The translations under genes were made by a program, and so were the position numbers. The notes beneath the pieces are model-generated. The model saw only the letters and a program-made list of their open reading frames with translations, ran no database searches and was not told the DNA's origin. Positions 34,676 to 45,690 of a stretch of DNA of 64,000 nucleotides are shown here, piece after piece. Every line of letters begins with the position of its first letter. Position 1 is the first letter of the stretch. Source of the stretch: Artemia franciscana (Eukaryota > Arthropoda > Branchiopoda > Anostraca > Artemiidae); contig NC_088863.1 of assembly GCF_032884065.1 (NCBI RefSeq), positions 62,069,512 to 62,133,511 on the forward strand, read 5' to 3'.

Positions 34676-36150
34676 AACTGCAAGTAAGGAGTGACATTAA
34701 AACTTAAAATGAACAAAATTTGTTCCGTATATGAAAAGGGTTGTACCCTCCTCTCACCTCGCTCTTTACGCTAAAGTTTGACTCTGTCACAACTCTACTT
34801 TTTAAAACAATAAAAAACTTTAGCGTAAAGAGCGAAGCGGTGAGGAGAGGATAACCCCTTTCATATACGTAACAAATTTTGACAGCTTTAAGTTTTAATG
34901 TCGCTCCTTAATTGCAGTTAAAAAACCTTGTTTTTTTTTAATTTAATATCTGTACATTTTTGAGTTAATGAATGTTTTGCCTTTGTCTCACCACACATGA
35001 ATAATTAAACGATATGTGCACATAATTTTTTTTCTAAATAGCTTTCTCATAGTTTTGATCAGACAATTTTGATAAACAAAGGGGTGGAAGAGGCTTAGTT
35101 GCCCGCAAATTTAGGTTACTTAAAAATGAAATTATAATTTTATTTTTTTTAGGAACGTTTTTGTTAGTAATATATATAAGTAACTTGCGAAATAACTTAC
35201 GTAATGAACTTCTATATTTGTGTATTTTTATTACGTATATGAGAGGGTTTGCCCTCTCATATACGCGTATCATGTACGCGTATATGAGAGGGCTCATTGT
35301 TTTTTCTTCTCATTGAGAGGGCTTTTATTTTCTCATTGTTTTTTTTTAACTAATGCTAGAAAATCCTGCACCCTCTTCATGGAAATTCTCTTCCCTCATG
35401 ATAAATTCTCCATGGGAAGTTCATCCCACGTAACCCAATACCCCCGACCAACCCTCACCCCAACACGAAAAATTCCCCTAAAAACGTCTGTACATTTCAA
35501 AATAACCATTACTGTATGTAAACAATGGTAAAGTCTGTAACTTGCAGCCCATCCCCTGGGGACTGTGGGGGATGAAGTCGTCCCAAAAGACATAATTATT
35601 AGGTTTTCGACAAAGTTGAACAGAATGGCTATCTAAAAATTTGGTCTACTGACTTTGGGGGGGGGGGAGTGCGTAGGAGGGGGCCTAGGAGTCCTCCAAT
35701 TTTTTTCAGTTCAAAAGGGCACTAGAACTTTTAACTTACGGCAGATTGAGCCCTCTTGCAATATTCTACGACCACTGGGTTGATACGATCACCCCCGAGA
35801 AAAAAAAAAAAAAAAAAAAAAACGCATCCGTGATTTGTCTTCTGGCAGAAAATACAAAAATTTTTAGATAGGAGCTTGAAACTTCTATAGTAGGGTTTTC
35901 TGATACGCTGAATTTGATGGTGTGATTTTCTTTAAGATTCTACAACTTTTATGGGGTGTTTTCCCCATAATTTCTTAAATAAGGCACATTTTCTAAGGCT
36001 CTTAGCCTTTGATGGGTAAGACTAAACTTGATGAAACTTATACATCTAAAATCAGCATTAAAATGCGATACTTTTGATGTAACTATTGATATCAAAATTC
36101 CGTTTTTTAGAGTTTCTGTTATTATTGAGCCAGGTCGCTCCTTACTACAG
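34676..36150 (+). repeat. Snapback-family element 1, fullest copy
   Basis: The order is as follows. A 244-bp near-palindrome at 34,676-34,919 has arms of about 100 bases around a loop of about 35 (AACTTTAGCGTAAAGAGCG mirrors CGCTCTTTACGCTAAAGTT). A spacer of about 300 bases comes next. A second, collapsed palindrome follows at 35,235-35,264. A body of about 800 bases has GGGCACTAGAACTTTT and CTGGGTTGATACGATCACCC. The far end at 36,134-36,145 reads GTCGCTCCTTAC, the inverse of GTAAGGAGTGAC at 34,684-34,695 with one mismatch. This resembles a non-autonomous DNA element with terminal and nested inverted repeats. No protein is coded. Confidence 0.65.
35235..35292. repeat. 13-bp perfect hairpin and third direct copy
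   Basis: GTATATGAGAGGG (35,235-35,247) and CCCTCTCATATAC (35,252-35,264) enclose TTTG, and GTATATGAGAGGG recurs at 35,280-35,292. It occupies the place of the second palindrome of the family (compare 40,846-41,090), apparently after loss of most of both arms. Confidence 0.8.
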
Positions 36151-36640
36151 TTCGTATTCATATTCTTAACAAACAATGCTACCCAAATAAGTGAAGCCAT
36201 TCGCTAGATTGATTTTCTTGCTATTCAACATTAATGTTTTACACTCATTTATTTCCAGCTTATTTTTTCTGTTTAAGACTAAATAGAAATGTAAAATTTT
36301 TAACATTAATTTTCAAATTTATTTTTGTACCTTGAACCCACAAAATATCACAAGATTAATTCATATTGCAAGCATTTCTACCTAGGACTTAAATTTATCA
36401 GCAGAGTCTAAGCCTAAGGGAGATTTATCTCCTCATTTTATACCATACTCTTTGCCATGTTCTCTTGGACAAAGTCCATCATATAGATGGGGATAGAATA
36501 CAACCCTGCTTAACCCTTGATTCAATATCAAACCCACTATTCACCTTGTTCCCTACCTTAACCAGAGCAATGTTGTTCTCGTACACTTTTAGGACTAATC
36601 CTTTTAATGTATATTGATTTTTTTTTTAAACAAGTTTTCT
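36151..36640. other. Spacer, no gene
   Basis: AT-rich sequence between two snapback elements, without recognisable content. Confidence 0.4.
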
Positions 36641-37960
36641 CAACTGAAAGTAAGGAGCAACATCAAAACTCAACACGAACATAAATTGTTTTGTATATAA
36701 AGTGGTTGCCCCCCTCCTCAATACCTTAATCTTCACGCTAAAAGTTTTTAACACTTTAAAAAAAGCTCCCCATTCTAATTAAACTGTCCTTGTGTTTCAA
36801 GAGTGGTTCTTAAAAAATTGGGACAAATTGTTGAACTTTAGCGTAGAACTAGGTATGAAGGAGCGGGGTAACCCCATAGTACACGAAATGATTTCTGTTC
36901 GTCTTGGTTTTAAATGTTATTCCTTACTTTCATTTGAAAGATTTTTTTTTTAATTCCTGATCATTTTTCAAATAATGGTGGTAAATCTGGCAAATCCTCC
37001 ATGAAAAATTCCCGCCCTTCACGCGAAACTCCTCCGTCGAAAGTTCCTCTCACGTAAAATCCCTTCCAGGTAACTCCATCCTTCCAGAAAATTACCCCCC
37101 CCCCCCTCGTAAAATTCATTGAAGAATATTCAGCCTGAAAAATTCTTCTCGGCATATCTCAATCACTCCGGAAGCCCCCTCCCCGTCCTCCGCAGAAATT
37201 TTTTCTTGGAAGTCCAAACACGCTGAAAATTTCCCCAGAACATTTCTCCCAGAGCATCTCCACATGCAAACTTGAGTGCGCAAAGAGAAAGCTAAACAAA
37301 TAAAAAGAGTTTCGTACGGGAATCCTGTCAAATAAATATCTCCTGGAAAGTTTGCCAGAGAAATTTCCGTCCACACAGAAAATTATCCCCATACAAATCC
37401 TCCCCCTGAAAAACGTCTGTATACTTCCCAATAAGAAATACTATATATAAAAAATGATAAATTTTATATCTTAGACATTTCCCCGGGGGCTGGAGAGAGG
37501 GTCATGTTATCTTCAAAGACATAGTTTTGAAACTTTTCAACTAAGCTGAATAAAAATGTAATCTCCATATTTTGCCCGAGGGGGGCTAGTTGTCCTCCAA
37601 TCTTTTGGGTCACATAAAAAGGGCACTAGAATGTTTCATTTCCACTCAAATGAGCCCTCTACCGATGTTCTAGGACTTTTGGTTAGATATGATCACCCCT
37701 GAAAATAAAAACAAATAAAAACGCATCCGCGATCTTTCTTCTGACAAAAAGTACAAACTTCCACGTATTTCCAGATACAAGCTTTAAACTTCAACAGTAG
37801 GATTGTCTGATACGCTGAATCTCGATCTAGGCATTTACGCCCCCAAAAATGCCCCCCGCGGAAGGTTTGTCTCCAATCACTTTAGGCCTCTAAAAAAGGA
37901 CCAGAAATCTCAATTTCTGATCGAATGAGCATCCTCTGAAGTTTTTACGACCATGAAACA
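36641..37960 (+). repeat. Snapback-family element 2
   Basis: The near-palindrome at 36,641-36,937 starts AACTGAAAGTAAGGAGCAAC and ends with its inverse, with a longer loop than in element 1. The body from 36,960 has two related halves (36,960-37,320 and 37,320-37,760), with the family words AAAACGTCTGTA, GGGCACTAGAA and GATCACCCCTG. The far end is not the one seen in element 1. Non-coding. Confidence 0.6.
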
Positions 37961-38760
37961 CAGGTGGGGATGAGGAAGTGGCAGTCCCCTTCCTATACGG
38001 AATAAATTATGGGTTTAATGTTACTCTTCACTTTCATAATAACAGCGTAGGCCAGAAAAGTTCCCAAAAATCAAAGGAGATTGTATATCAATTTAAAATT
38101 TTTTATACGTTTAAAAAAAACAATTCTATCCGCCCCACTAAGAAAAATTTACACCTCAAACAAAAGTCCTGGATACAGCCCTGGAAAAATAAGGTATCTC
38201 CTCCTTCACTAAGGTAAATTCCCTCTCGTTTTACAATTCTAAATATTTGCATATAAGGGCTTCAAACACATTCAATGAGTCATCCCTAATTGTTTTTTAA
38301 TTAGAGAGCGATGGAAATGCCTCACAAGGGTGCGTTATAATTCCAAAACATCCCAACTCTTATTGAGCCTTCAGACAAATATATTATTAGTTCTAAGGGA
38401 GAGAAGAAGGGAGGTAGAAATTGATATATAATCCCTAGGGCCATATCGAAGACATTTGTTGGTTTTTGTTTGTTTTTTTGGGGGGGATACAGAAAAAACT
38501 TTAAAAAACATGTCAAAAATGTGAAATTGATATTTGATATCTTGATTTCTGGGAATATTTCTTGTCTACGCTGTTATCATGAAAGTAAGGAGTAACATTA
38601 AACACCAAAATGAGCAGAATTTATTCCAAATGAGCTGAAAAACGCATTAAAATGTTAAAGTGATATTTAATTCCTCTTGATTTCTCGTAATATTTCATAG
38701 AAGGCGGACTGTTCCTTCCTCACAGAGACCATATACTCGAGAAATAATCATTAAATTTTC
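37961..38760. repeat. Isolated snapback arms
   Basis: 37,965-38,045 carries an outer-arm half (CCTATACGGAATAAATTAT to TTACTCTTCACTTTCATAA). 38,578-38,640 carries the opposite half (GAAAGTAAGGAGTAACATTAA). Between them lies unrecognised sequence. They may be the two ends of one degraded member. Confidence 0.45.
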
Positions 38761-40284
38761 TTAGTCCCAACCTGTACCTCTGTTCACTCCATCATAGGGC
38801 AATCCTTAAGTTTTAAATTATTTTCTTTAACCTTTACCTTATGCTGTTATAAGAGCTCAGCCCTTCAAAACAAGAAAAACCCAAATTAAAAGAAACAGAA
38901 ATATAAAAATAAAGATTATAGGATACTCTACAATATATATTCTACCTCTATTTTTGAACAAACGTAGAATATTCCGGAATCCCTCCTTTTTATTGTTCCT
39001 TTTGTCATATTTTTACTTCGACTACTCAGCTTTAAAAACATGAGAGAATTTTAGGAAGGGAAGAATTAGCCAAGAACTATTTCGGTTATTCTTTAATGTC
39101 CGTAAGTCAATAAGTGACCATAATATATGTGGCCATTTAAGACGCTGAAAATAAGCTCAATTTCGATATTTGCTAATATTGAGCACTTTCCAAAAAGATT
39201 CAAATATCAACTATTTAATCCTTCGTGCAATTAGAAGTGAGATAGAAAGTCTCTCTTCAAGACTTGTAGTCTCGATTTATTTGTTGTTGGATCTCGCTGT
39301 CATTGTATAAACAAAATTTGATGAATTCAAATTGGAGAATACTATTAACATTCAATTACTTCCGTAAACTGTCTTTCAATGCATTGTATTTTTGCGTTTT
39401 CATGAGAGCAAGTGAGACAATATTTACTTAGGATTGACGCATTTAGGTTAACTCTATACGAATCCACTTGAAAAATGGTCGATAATTTGCAAGTGGCTTC
39501 CTTCGGGGCCGATCCAACGAAAACGTGCCCGATCCAAAAGGTAGAAAAAAAAATTGTCAAGAAAAAAGAAGAAACACGCCATAAAATGGAATAATTGTGA
39601 ATTCGCTCGGAACATTTGAATTTAATTTACAGCACTGACTGAAAAGAGTATAGACCTTTGGTATAGAATATGTTCCCTTTTCCCCCAATAACTTCATCCT
39701 TCGTAGCGACCACAACCGATATTTTTTTTTCAGTTTTTTGACTCTCCTGAGATGTTACAAAAATGGTATATGTCGCACTTCTAATTACCACACCCGATTT
39801 GCGAACCTGGCCGCTAGATGCCAAAACGAACTTGAACTTCAAAACAAAATCGAATAATGGACTTAAATAAATCTATCTTTAATCTCACATTTTCAAGGAC
39901 TTGGTAAGAACTACTGGCCTGCCTTCTAATACTTTATTTCGGTGGTTGTATTAAATTTAAGATGAAAGTCAGGGTTAGGGTGAACAGGCTCTACCAAATG
40001 AAACCAGGCCCTATAGCAAGGGATAAATTGTTTAGAGCTTGCTTCTACGGGGCAATGCCTCTGCATCTTTAGAACCCAATTGACTGAATAATATGTAGTT
40101 GGAAATTAGTTGTTTGCATAAAGGGTCCCTACTCTATACACTGAACTGATTAAATACCCAAACACGAATACCTAGGCCCAATGCTCGCAAACACAGATCA
40201 AGCCAAACTTATTAGCTAATAATGGCAATGGTCATATTACAGTCATACCTGTAAATAATTAAAGAAAAAAAACAGTTTTTTTTT
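38761..40284. other. Gene-poor stretch
   Basis: No ORF with motifs, no RNA gene and no partner repeat inside the window. Two 71-codon minus-strand frames (39,345-39,560 and 39,627-39,842) are not supported by any domain. Confidence 0.5.
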
Positions 40285-41736
40285 AACTGAAAGTAAGGAG
40301 CGACATTAAAACTTAAAACGAACAGAAATTACTTCGTATATGAAAGGGACTGCTCTCTCCCCGACGCCCCACTCTTTAGGCTAATGTTTGGCTCTTTCTC
40401 CCAACTCTACTTTTTAACACAGAAAAAAACTTTAGCGTAAATAGCGGAACATTGAGGAGGGAGCAGCCCCTTTCATATACCAAGTAATTTCTGTTCGTTT
40501 TAAGTTTTAATGTCGCTCCTTAATTTTAATAAAAAAAATTGTTTTTTTTATGTTTAATTTCTGAACCTTTTTGAATCGATGCATGCTTTGATTTTGGCTC
40601 TCCGTATATGAACAACTAAAACGAAACTTGCATATTTATTTCTTGGCTAAAGGGCTTCCTCATAGTTTTGATCGAATTAGTTTGAAAAAAAGGAGCGGGG
40701 AGGAGGCCTAGTTGCCCTCCAATTTTTTGTTTACTTATAAAGGCCACTAGAACTTTTAATTGTTTACAAACATTTTTACTAGTAAAAAATATACGTAACT
40801 TACGAATTAGGTTACGTATCAAACTTCTGTATTTGCATGTTTTTATTACGTATGTGAGGGGCTTCACCCCCTCGTCAGTGCCTTGCTCTTTACACTAAAG
40901 CTTAAATTTTGTCGCAATTCCTTAAGAATGACCCCTGAATCACAAAGACCGTAGAATAAATAGTTGAAATTACTAAAAATACTTTAACGTAAAGAGTGAG
41001 GTATTAGGAGGAGGCGAGCCCCTCATACGCGTAGTAATTTCTGCTTTTTTTAAGTTTTAATTTTGCTCCTTACTTTCGGTTGAAACAACTTTTTTATATT
41101 TAATTTTTATAGTTTTTTTTAAATAATGCTAGAAAACCCTGCGCTCCCTTCATGGAAATTTTCTTCGCCTATGACAAATTCCTTCATGAAAAGTTCTCCC
41201 CGCATATCCCCCTCTTCTCAACCCCTCATCCAACCAAAAAATCTCCCTGAAAACGTCTGTACACTTCCCAATAAACATTACTATATGTAAGCAATGATCT
41301 AAGTTTGTAACTTGTAGCCAGTCCCACGGGGACTGTGGGGGAGTAAGTCGTCCCCAAAGACATAGTTATAAGGTTACTCTCCTATGCTGAATAAAATGCC
41401 TATATCAGAATTTTGATCCGGTGACTTTGGGAAAATAATTAGCGTAGAAGGGGGCCTAGGTACCCTCCAATTTTTTTGGTCAATTAAAAAGGGCACTAGA
41501 ACTTTTCATTTCCGTTAAAATGCAATATTCTAGGACCATTGGGTCGATAGGATCACCCCTGGAAAAAACAAACAAACAAATATTCAAATAAAGACGCATC
41601 CGTGATCTGCCTTCTGGCAAAAAATACATAATTCCAAATTTTTGTAGATAGGAGCTTGAAACTGCTACAGTAAGGTTCTTTGATACGCTGAATCTGATGA
41701 TGTGATTCTTGTTAAGATTCTATGACTTTTTAAATC
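40285..41736 (+). repeat. Snapback-family element 3
   Basis: Same order as element 1 but with both palindromes present: 40,285-40,530 (arms beginning AACTGAAAGTAAGGAGCGAC) and 40,846-41,090 (arms around TTTACACTAAAG / CTTTAACGTAAA). A spacer of about 300 bases separates them and a body follows to about 41,736. The far end with GTCGCTCCTTAC is missing, so this copy is truncated. It confirms the layout inferred from element 1. Confidence 0.65.
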
Positions 41737-41923
41737 CGTCTAATTTTGGAATATCATAAAGTTCATGTTATGAAATAATATTAGACTTGGAATTACGTGA
41801 AATAAAACTTGGAATTACCCTGTATTTTTGCTTTTGCTTTATGTGACCCGCTTATTTTAATGCTATCTATCTATCTCTATATATCTATATATATAAAAAT
41901 AAGTTGTCTGTGTGTGGATCAGG

Positions 41924-41995
41924 TGACGTCATGTTTCTGTGTCGGCTGACGTCATGAAATTAGTTGTCGTCATTTTTGCTATGACGGTGACGTCA
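41924..41995 (+). promoter_or_regulatory. Three CRE palindromes at the Helitron 4 5' end
   Basis: TGACGTCA occurs at 41,924-41,931, 41,947-41,954 and 41,988-41,995, within 120 bases of the ORF1 ATG. TGACGTCA also occurs in the 5' regions of the other Helitrons here. The sites could drive the element's transcription; this is inference. Confidence 0.5.
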
Positions 41996-42038
41996 TTAAA
42001 GATATTTAAGACATATATGTTCACGTAGAAATCTATTA

Positions 42039-42389
42039 ATGTTTAAGTTTAAAATGACTGATGAACTTACAATGGCAAAAGCCGATGAAGATGCTCAAAG
42101 AGTCTATGCCAAAAAACTTGCTGCTGATAGAGAAAGTCAGAAAAGAAAGCGTGCCAAGGAATCAAAAGAACAGCAAGGAAACAGGCTTGAGGCTAAAGAA
42201 CGCAAAACCGCGCAGTTAGATGAAGATCCACCTGGACAGCGAGAGTCAAAACATATCAAAACTGAAAATGATAGCGATGATGATTGGGTTTGGGATTTTG
42301 ACTTGGATAAGGTCATCAATGCCTACCAGATTTTAGTTAAAAAAACAAAGGTTCGGCGATATGTATTTCATAGTGAAGCTGAAAAATAA
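42039..42389 (+). CDS. Helitron ORF1 N-terminal fragment (116 aa)
   Basis: A charged Lys/Arg/Glu-rich peptide. KRAKESKEQQGNRLEAKE resembles the RRxxES.EQR..RL..... repeats at the N-terminus of animal Helitron Rep/helicase proteins. It then has an acidic run (SDDDWVWDFDLD) and stops far short of the Rep domain. The ATG at 42,039 lies just after the CRE sites; a second ATG at 42,054 starts MTDELTM. That start is echoed at 42,686 (MTEEPTMA), so the 5' coding end is duplicated inside the element. It has no enzymatic role by itself. Confidence 0.55.
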   Translation: MFKFKMTDELTMAKADEDAQRVYAKKLAADRESQKRKRAKESKEQQGNRLEAKERKTAQLDEDPPGQRESKHIKTENDSDDDWVWDFDLDKVINAYQILVKKTKVRRYVFHSEAEK

Positions 42390-42464
42390 AGAAGAAAAAG
42401 AAAACTGAAAAAAGAAAAAATGTAAAAAACTAAAAAATACTAAAAAGAAAAAACACTCAAAGAG

Positions 42465-42610
42465 AAATTACAGACCGGGACACAAATGACGACCGGGACA
42501 GAGGGAATATAAATAACGACCGGGACACTCAAAGAGAAATTACAGACTGGGATACCGGGACACAAATGACGACCGGGACACAGGGAATATAAATGACGAC
42601 CAGGACACAG
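42465..42610 (+). repeat. CCGGGACAC minisatellite, Helitron 4 copy
   Basis: Five or so units of GACGACCGGGACA alternating with AATATAAAT or ACAAAT, plus TCAAAGAGAAATTACAGAC linkers. Placed right after the A-rich tract behind ORF1. Confidence 0.8.
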
Positions 42611-42708
42611 GTATTTAAGAATATCGTTCAAAGACAAATTTTTAATTGTAAGAAGACCGTTGAAAGAGAAATTTCTAATTGTAAAATGACTGAAGAACCT
42701 ACAATGGC

Positions 42709-42768
42709 AACGGTACCACCATCGAAGTAGATAACCAGTGGGTTGTTCCATATTCCCCATTAGTGCGA
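42709..42768 (+). pseudogene. Helitron Rep-region scrap
   Basis: Twenty codons reading NGTTIEVDNQWVVPYSPLVR. The VDNxWVVPYxPL motif is characteristic of the region just before the Rep (HUH) domain of Helitron proteins. Directly afterwards the sequence jumps to the helicase N-terminus, so the nuclease domain has been deleted. Confidence 0.7.
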
Positions 42769-42773
42769 AACGT

Positions 42774-43892
42774 CAACCCCAAGTCAAATTCGTGCATTGT
42801 TTGGCATCATTTTAACAACTTGCTCTCCATCAGCTCCTACAGAGTTATGGGAAAAATATAAGTCAAAAATGTCCGAAGATATACTCCATCGAAAACAGTT
42901 AGAGACGTCAGATATGACTTTTGATTTTACATCAGAAATTTATAACTACACTTTAGTTATTATAGAAGATTTGTGCGTACGTATGGCAAACAAACCTCTT
43001 CAGGATTTGGGAATGCCTTCACCTAACCGTATCGCTGCTGTTTCGACATGTGTAGAATTGGATTGTGAAAAAAGTTACAGTACGAATGATCTATTGTCGT
43101 ATGTACAAAATAACATTTCCAAGTTAACGTCGGAACAAAAAGACATTTATGATACGATAGACTCAATTTCAGGACGTATACAACTACCTGCTGATTTCTG
43201 TAATTTAGTGACGTCCAAAAATGAATTGATTGAAAAAGTATTTCCGAATATTCTAAAAAATTATAATAATAATAAATGGCTAAGTGAAAGAGCGATTCTC
43301 GCACCCAAAAATATAGACGTCCACGAAATCAACAATATTGTTTTGACCAAGATTCGAGACCAGGCAGTCCTTTACAAGTCAGTCGACACAGTTTTGGAAC
43401 CAAATGAAGCGGTTAATTATCCATCTGAATTTTTAAATTCCATAGATCTTTCAGGGTTTCCACCACACGTGCTACAACTAAAAATAGGCGTACCAATAAT
43501 ACTTTTAAGAAATATAAACCCACCAAAGCTTTGCAATGGCACGCGACTTGCCGTAAAAAAAAACAATGGAAAACCTAATAGAGGCCACAATCTTGACAGG
43601 GCCTTTTGAGGGTGAGGCTGTTCTTATTCCTCGCATTCCCATGATTCCAACGGATCTGCCTTTTCAATTTAAAAGATTGCAATTCCCAATTCAATTAGCA
43701 TTTGCAATCACCATTAACAAAGCTCAAGGTCAATCATTAGAAAAATGTGGTATAGATCTTAATACTGATTGTTTTTCCCATGGACAATTGTGCGTTGCAT
43801 GTTCGAGGGTCGGTAAACCTGACAATCTATTTATATGCAGCGACAATTGGACAGCGAAAAATGTTGTATATTCGCAAGTTTTACGCAGTTAA
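42774..43892 (+). pseudogene. Helitron Pif1-like helicase, internally deleted
   Basis: Begins TPSQIRALFGIILTTCSPS with LWEKYKSKMSEDIL, the usual entry to Helitron helicases. It runs to SEQKDIYDTIDSIS at about 43,170 and then jumps to GRIQLPADFCNLV. The Walker A and Walker B motifs that should lie between are gone. After LCNGTRLAVKK a run of nine A (43,554-43,562) changes the frame. The second frame continues MENLIEATILTGPFEGEAV and reaches AFAITINKAQGQSLEKCGID and VACSRVGKPDNLFI, the last helicase motifs. It lacks ATPase function as it stands. Confidence 0.85.
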
Positions 43893-44486
43893 TTTGTATT
43901 GTATCTATCTATCTATATAAAAACGAGTTGTGTGTATGCATGTTTGTTTGTAAAAAGAGCGTTTGCATATGACGTCATTATTAGTACATACGGCTTTGTA
44001 TATGCACAGACAATGGGAAAGCCAAGAATGTTGTATATTCCCAATTTTTACGTAGTTTAACTCCTGCAGACGAAATGAATGCTTGCCTGAAAAATTCTAA
44101 TTTATGGGCACACGTAAAAATATTAAAATTAAATTGTGCGTTGCATGTTCGAGGGTCGGTAAACCTGACAATCTATTTATATGCAGCGACAATTGGACAG
44201 CGAAAAATGTTGTATATTCGCAAGTTTTACGCAGTTAATTTGTATTGTATCTATCTATCTATCTATCTATATAAAAACGAGTTGTGTGTATGCATGTTTG
44301 TTTGTAAAAAGAGCGTTTGCATATGACGTCATTATTAGTACATACGGCTTTGTATATGCACAGACAATGGGAAAGCCAAGAATGTTGTATATTCGCAATT
44401 TTTACGTAGTTTAACTCCTGCAGACGAAATGAATGCTTGCCTGAAAAATTCTAATTTATGGGCACACGTAAAAATATTAAAATTAA
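43791..44486 (+). repeat. 346/354-bp tandem direct repeat in Helitron 4
   Basis: Copy 1 (43,791-44,136) and copy 2 (44,137-44,486) both contain the end of the helicase frame, a (TATC)n run, a Helitron 5'-type start and a piece reading TPADEMNACLKNSNLWAHVK. They differ chiefly by TATC number, three against five. Copy 2 is followed by LTTNMRVRLQNDDSGQTF, a middle-helicase motif. Confidence 0.85.
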
Positions 44487-44934
44487 CTACAAATATGCGT
44501 GTCCGATTGCAAAACGATGACTCTGGTCAAACATTTTCAGATCAATTGCTGGCAATTGGAAACGGAGAGCTCCCAGTAGTGGGAAAGCCAAAAATGTTGT
44601 ATATTCGCAATTTTTACGTAGTTTGAAACACATATATAAATCTATCTATATTCACAGGTGGGACACAGGGACACAACTACAATGGCGCGTAACTAATATG
44701 GCGCGTAACGACTTACGCGCGCAGGGGGGCTTGGGGGGGCGCGAAGCGCCACCCCAACAGCTAGTATATATATATATATATATAAATAAGTTGTTTGTGT
44801 GTGTCTGTTGACTGACGTCATGTTTGTGTGTCGAGTGATGTCATGTTTGTCGACAAACGTCATTATAAAGATTGAGCTGTATGTCGTCTTGAAGTTGTTT
44901 GTCGACTGACGTCATGTTTGTCAACTGATGAAAT

Positions 44935-45320
44935 TACAGACCGGGACACCGGGATACAGGGACACAGGGAATATAAATGACGACCGGGACACTCAAAGAG
45001 AAAAACTACAACGAGGACGCCGGGGGCACAGGGGGGATATATAAATGACGACCGGGACACAGGAGATGTTAAAAGAGAAATTACAGACCGGGACACCGGG
45101 ACACAAATGACGACCGGGACACCGGAACACAAATGACGACCGGGACACCAGGAATATAAATGACGACCGGGACACTCAAAGAGAAATTAAAGACTGGGAC
45201 ACCGGGACACAAATGACGACCGGGAAACAGGGAATATAAATGACGACCGGGACACAGGGACACAACTACAACGGGGACGCCGGGGGGCACAGGGGGATAT
45301 ATGAATGACGACGGGGACAC
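44935..45320 (+). repeat. CCGGGACAC minisatellite, Helitron 5 copy
   Basis: The longest array of the family here, about 385 bases. It combines ACCGGGACAC, AATATAAATGACG and an ACAACTACAACGGGGACGCC variant unit. Higher-order alternation of units is visible. Confidence 0.85.
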
Positions 45321-45497
45321 AGGATATGTTCGATTAGCAATCACCATCAACAAAGCTCAAGGGCAATCAATAGAATAATGAGGTATAGATCTGAATACGG
45401 ATTGTTTTTCCTATGGAAAATTATATGTTGACAATTATATGCACAGACAATGGGACAGCGAAGAATGTTGTATATTCGGAAGTTTTACGTAGTTAAA

Positions 45498-45500
<3 letters not shown>

Positions 45501-45558
<58 letters not shown>
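45501..45558. repeat. (AT)n microsatellite in Helitron 5
   Basis: A 58-base AT run just before the 3' block. In block A the equivalent run is short and abuts the 5' end of Helitron 1. Confidence 0.95.
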
Positions 45559-45560
<2 letters not shown>

Positions 45561-45690
45561 ATATTTACAGGTGGGACACAGGGACATAACTACAATGGCG
45601 CGTAAATAATATGGCGCGTAACGACTTACGCGCGCGGGGGGACTTGGGCAACTAGGTTTTGGGGTGGCGCGAAGCGCCACCCCAACAGCT

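Larger units (their letters stand above)
41884..44764 (+). mobile_element. Helitron 4 with protein remnants
   Basis: Starts TCTATATATATAAAAATAAG after an A and ends CTAG before a T, with a terminal hairpin at 44,734-44,755, so both termini fit a Helitron of about 2.9 kb. Inside are ORF1, a scrap of the Rep region, an internally deleted helicase, and two further 5'-type starts (TCTATATAAAAACGAG at 43,912 and 44,266) within a direct repeat. The HUH nuclease and the helicase ATP-binding motifs are missing. The order of helicase pieces is scrambled: the C-terminal piece precedes a middle piece at 44,480-44,580. It looks like a stack of inserted or recombined relatives. Confidence 0.8.
44765..45690 (+). 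mobile_element. Helitron 5, deleted copy (parent of the end seen at 2.0 kb)
   Basis: An AT run leads into AAATAAGTTGTTTGTGTG, a 5'-type start without a clear TC. TGACGTCA-type sites and the minisatellite follow. At 45,330-45,380 is the helicase scrap LAITINKAQGQSIE. An (AT)n run and a 3' end with a perfect hairpin at 45,661-45,683 and CAACAGCTAT complete it. From about 45,555 it equals the end at 1,985-2,120. The coding content is negligible. Confidence 0.7.

Noticed and set aside
34420-34677. Small membrane or secreted protein with a hydrophobic start
   Set aside because: Single short frame with no homology, ending exactly at a repeat element.
44935-45320. CRISPR-like alternation of repeat and spacer
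   Set aside because: The units are variable, the spacers are not unique, and the setting is a eukaryotic Helitron minisatellite.
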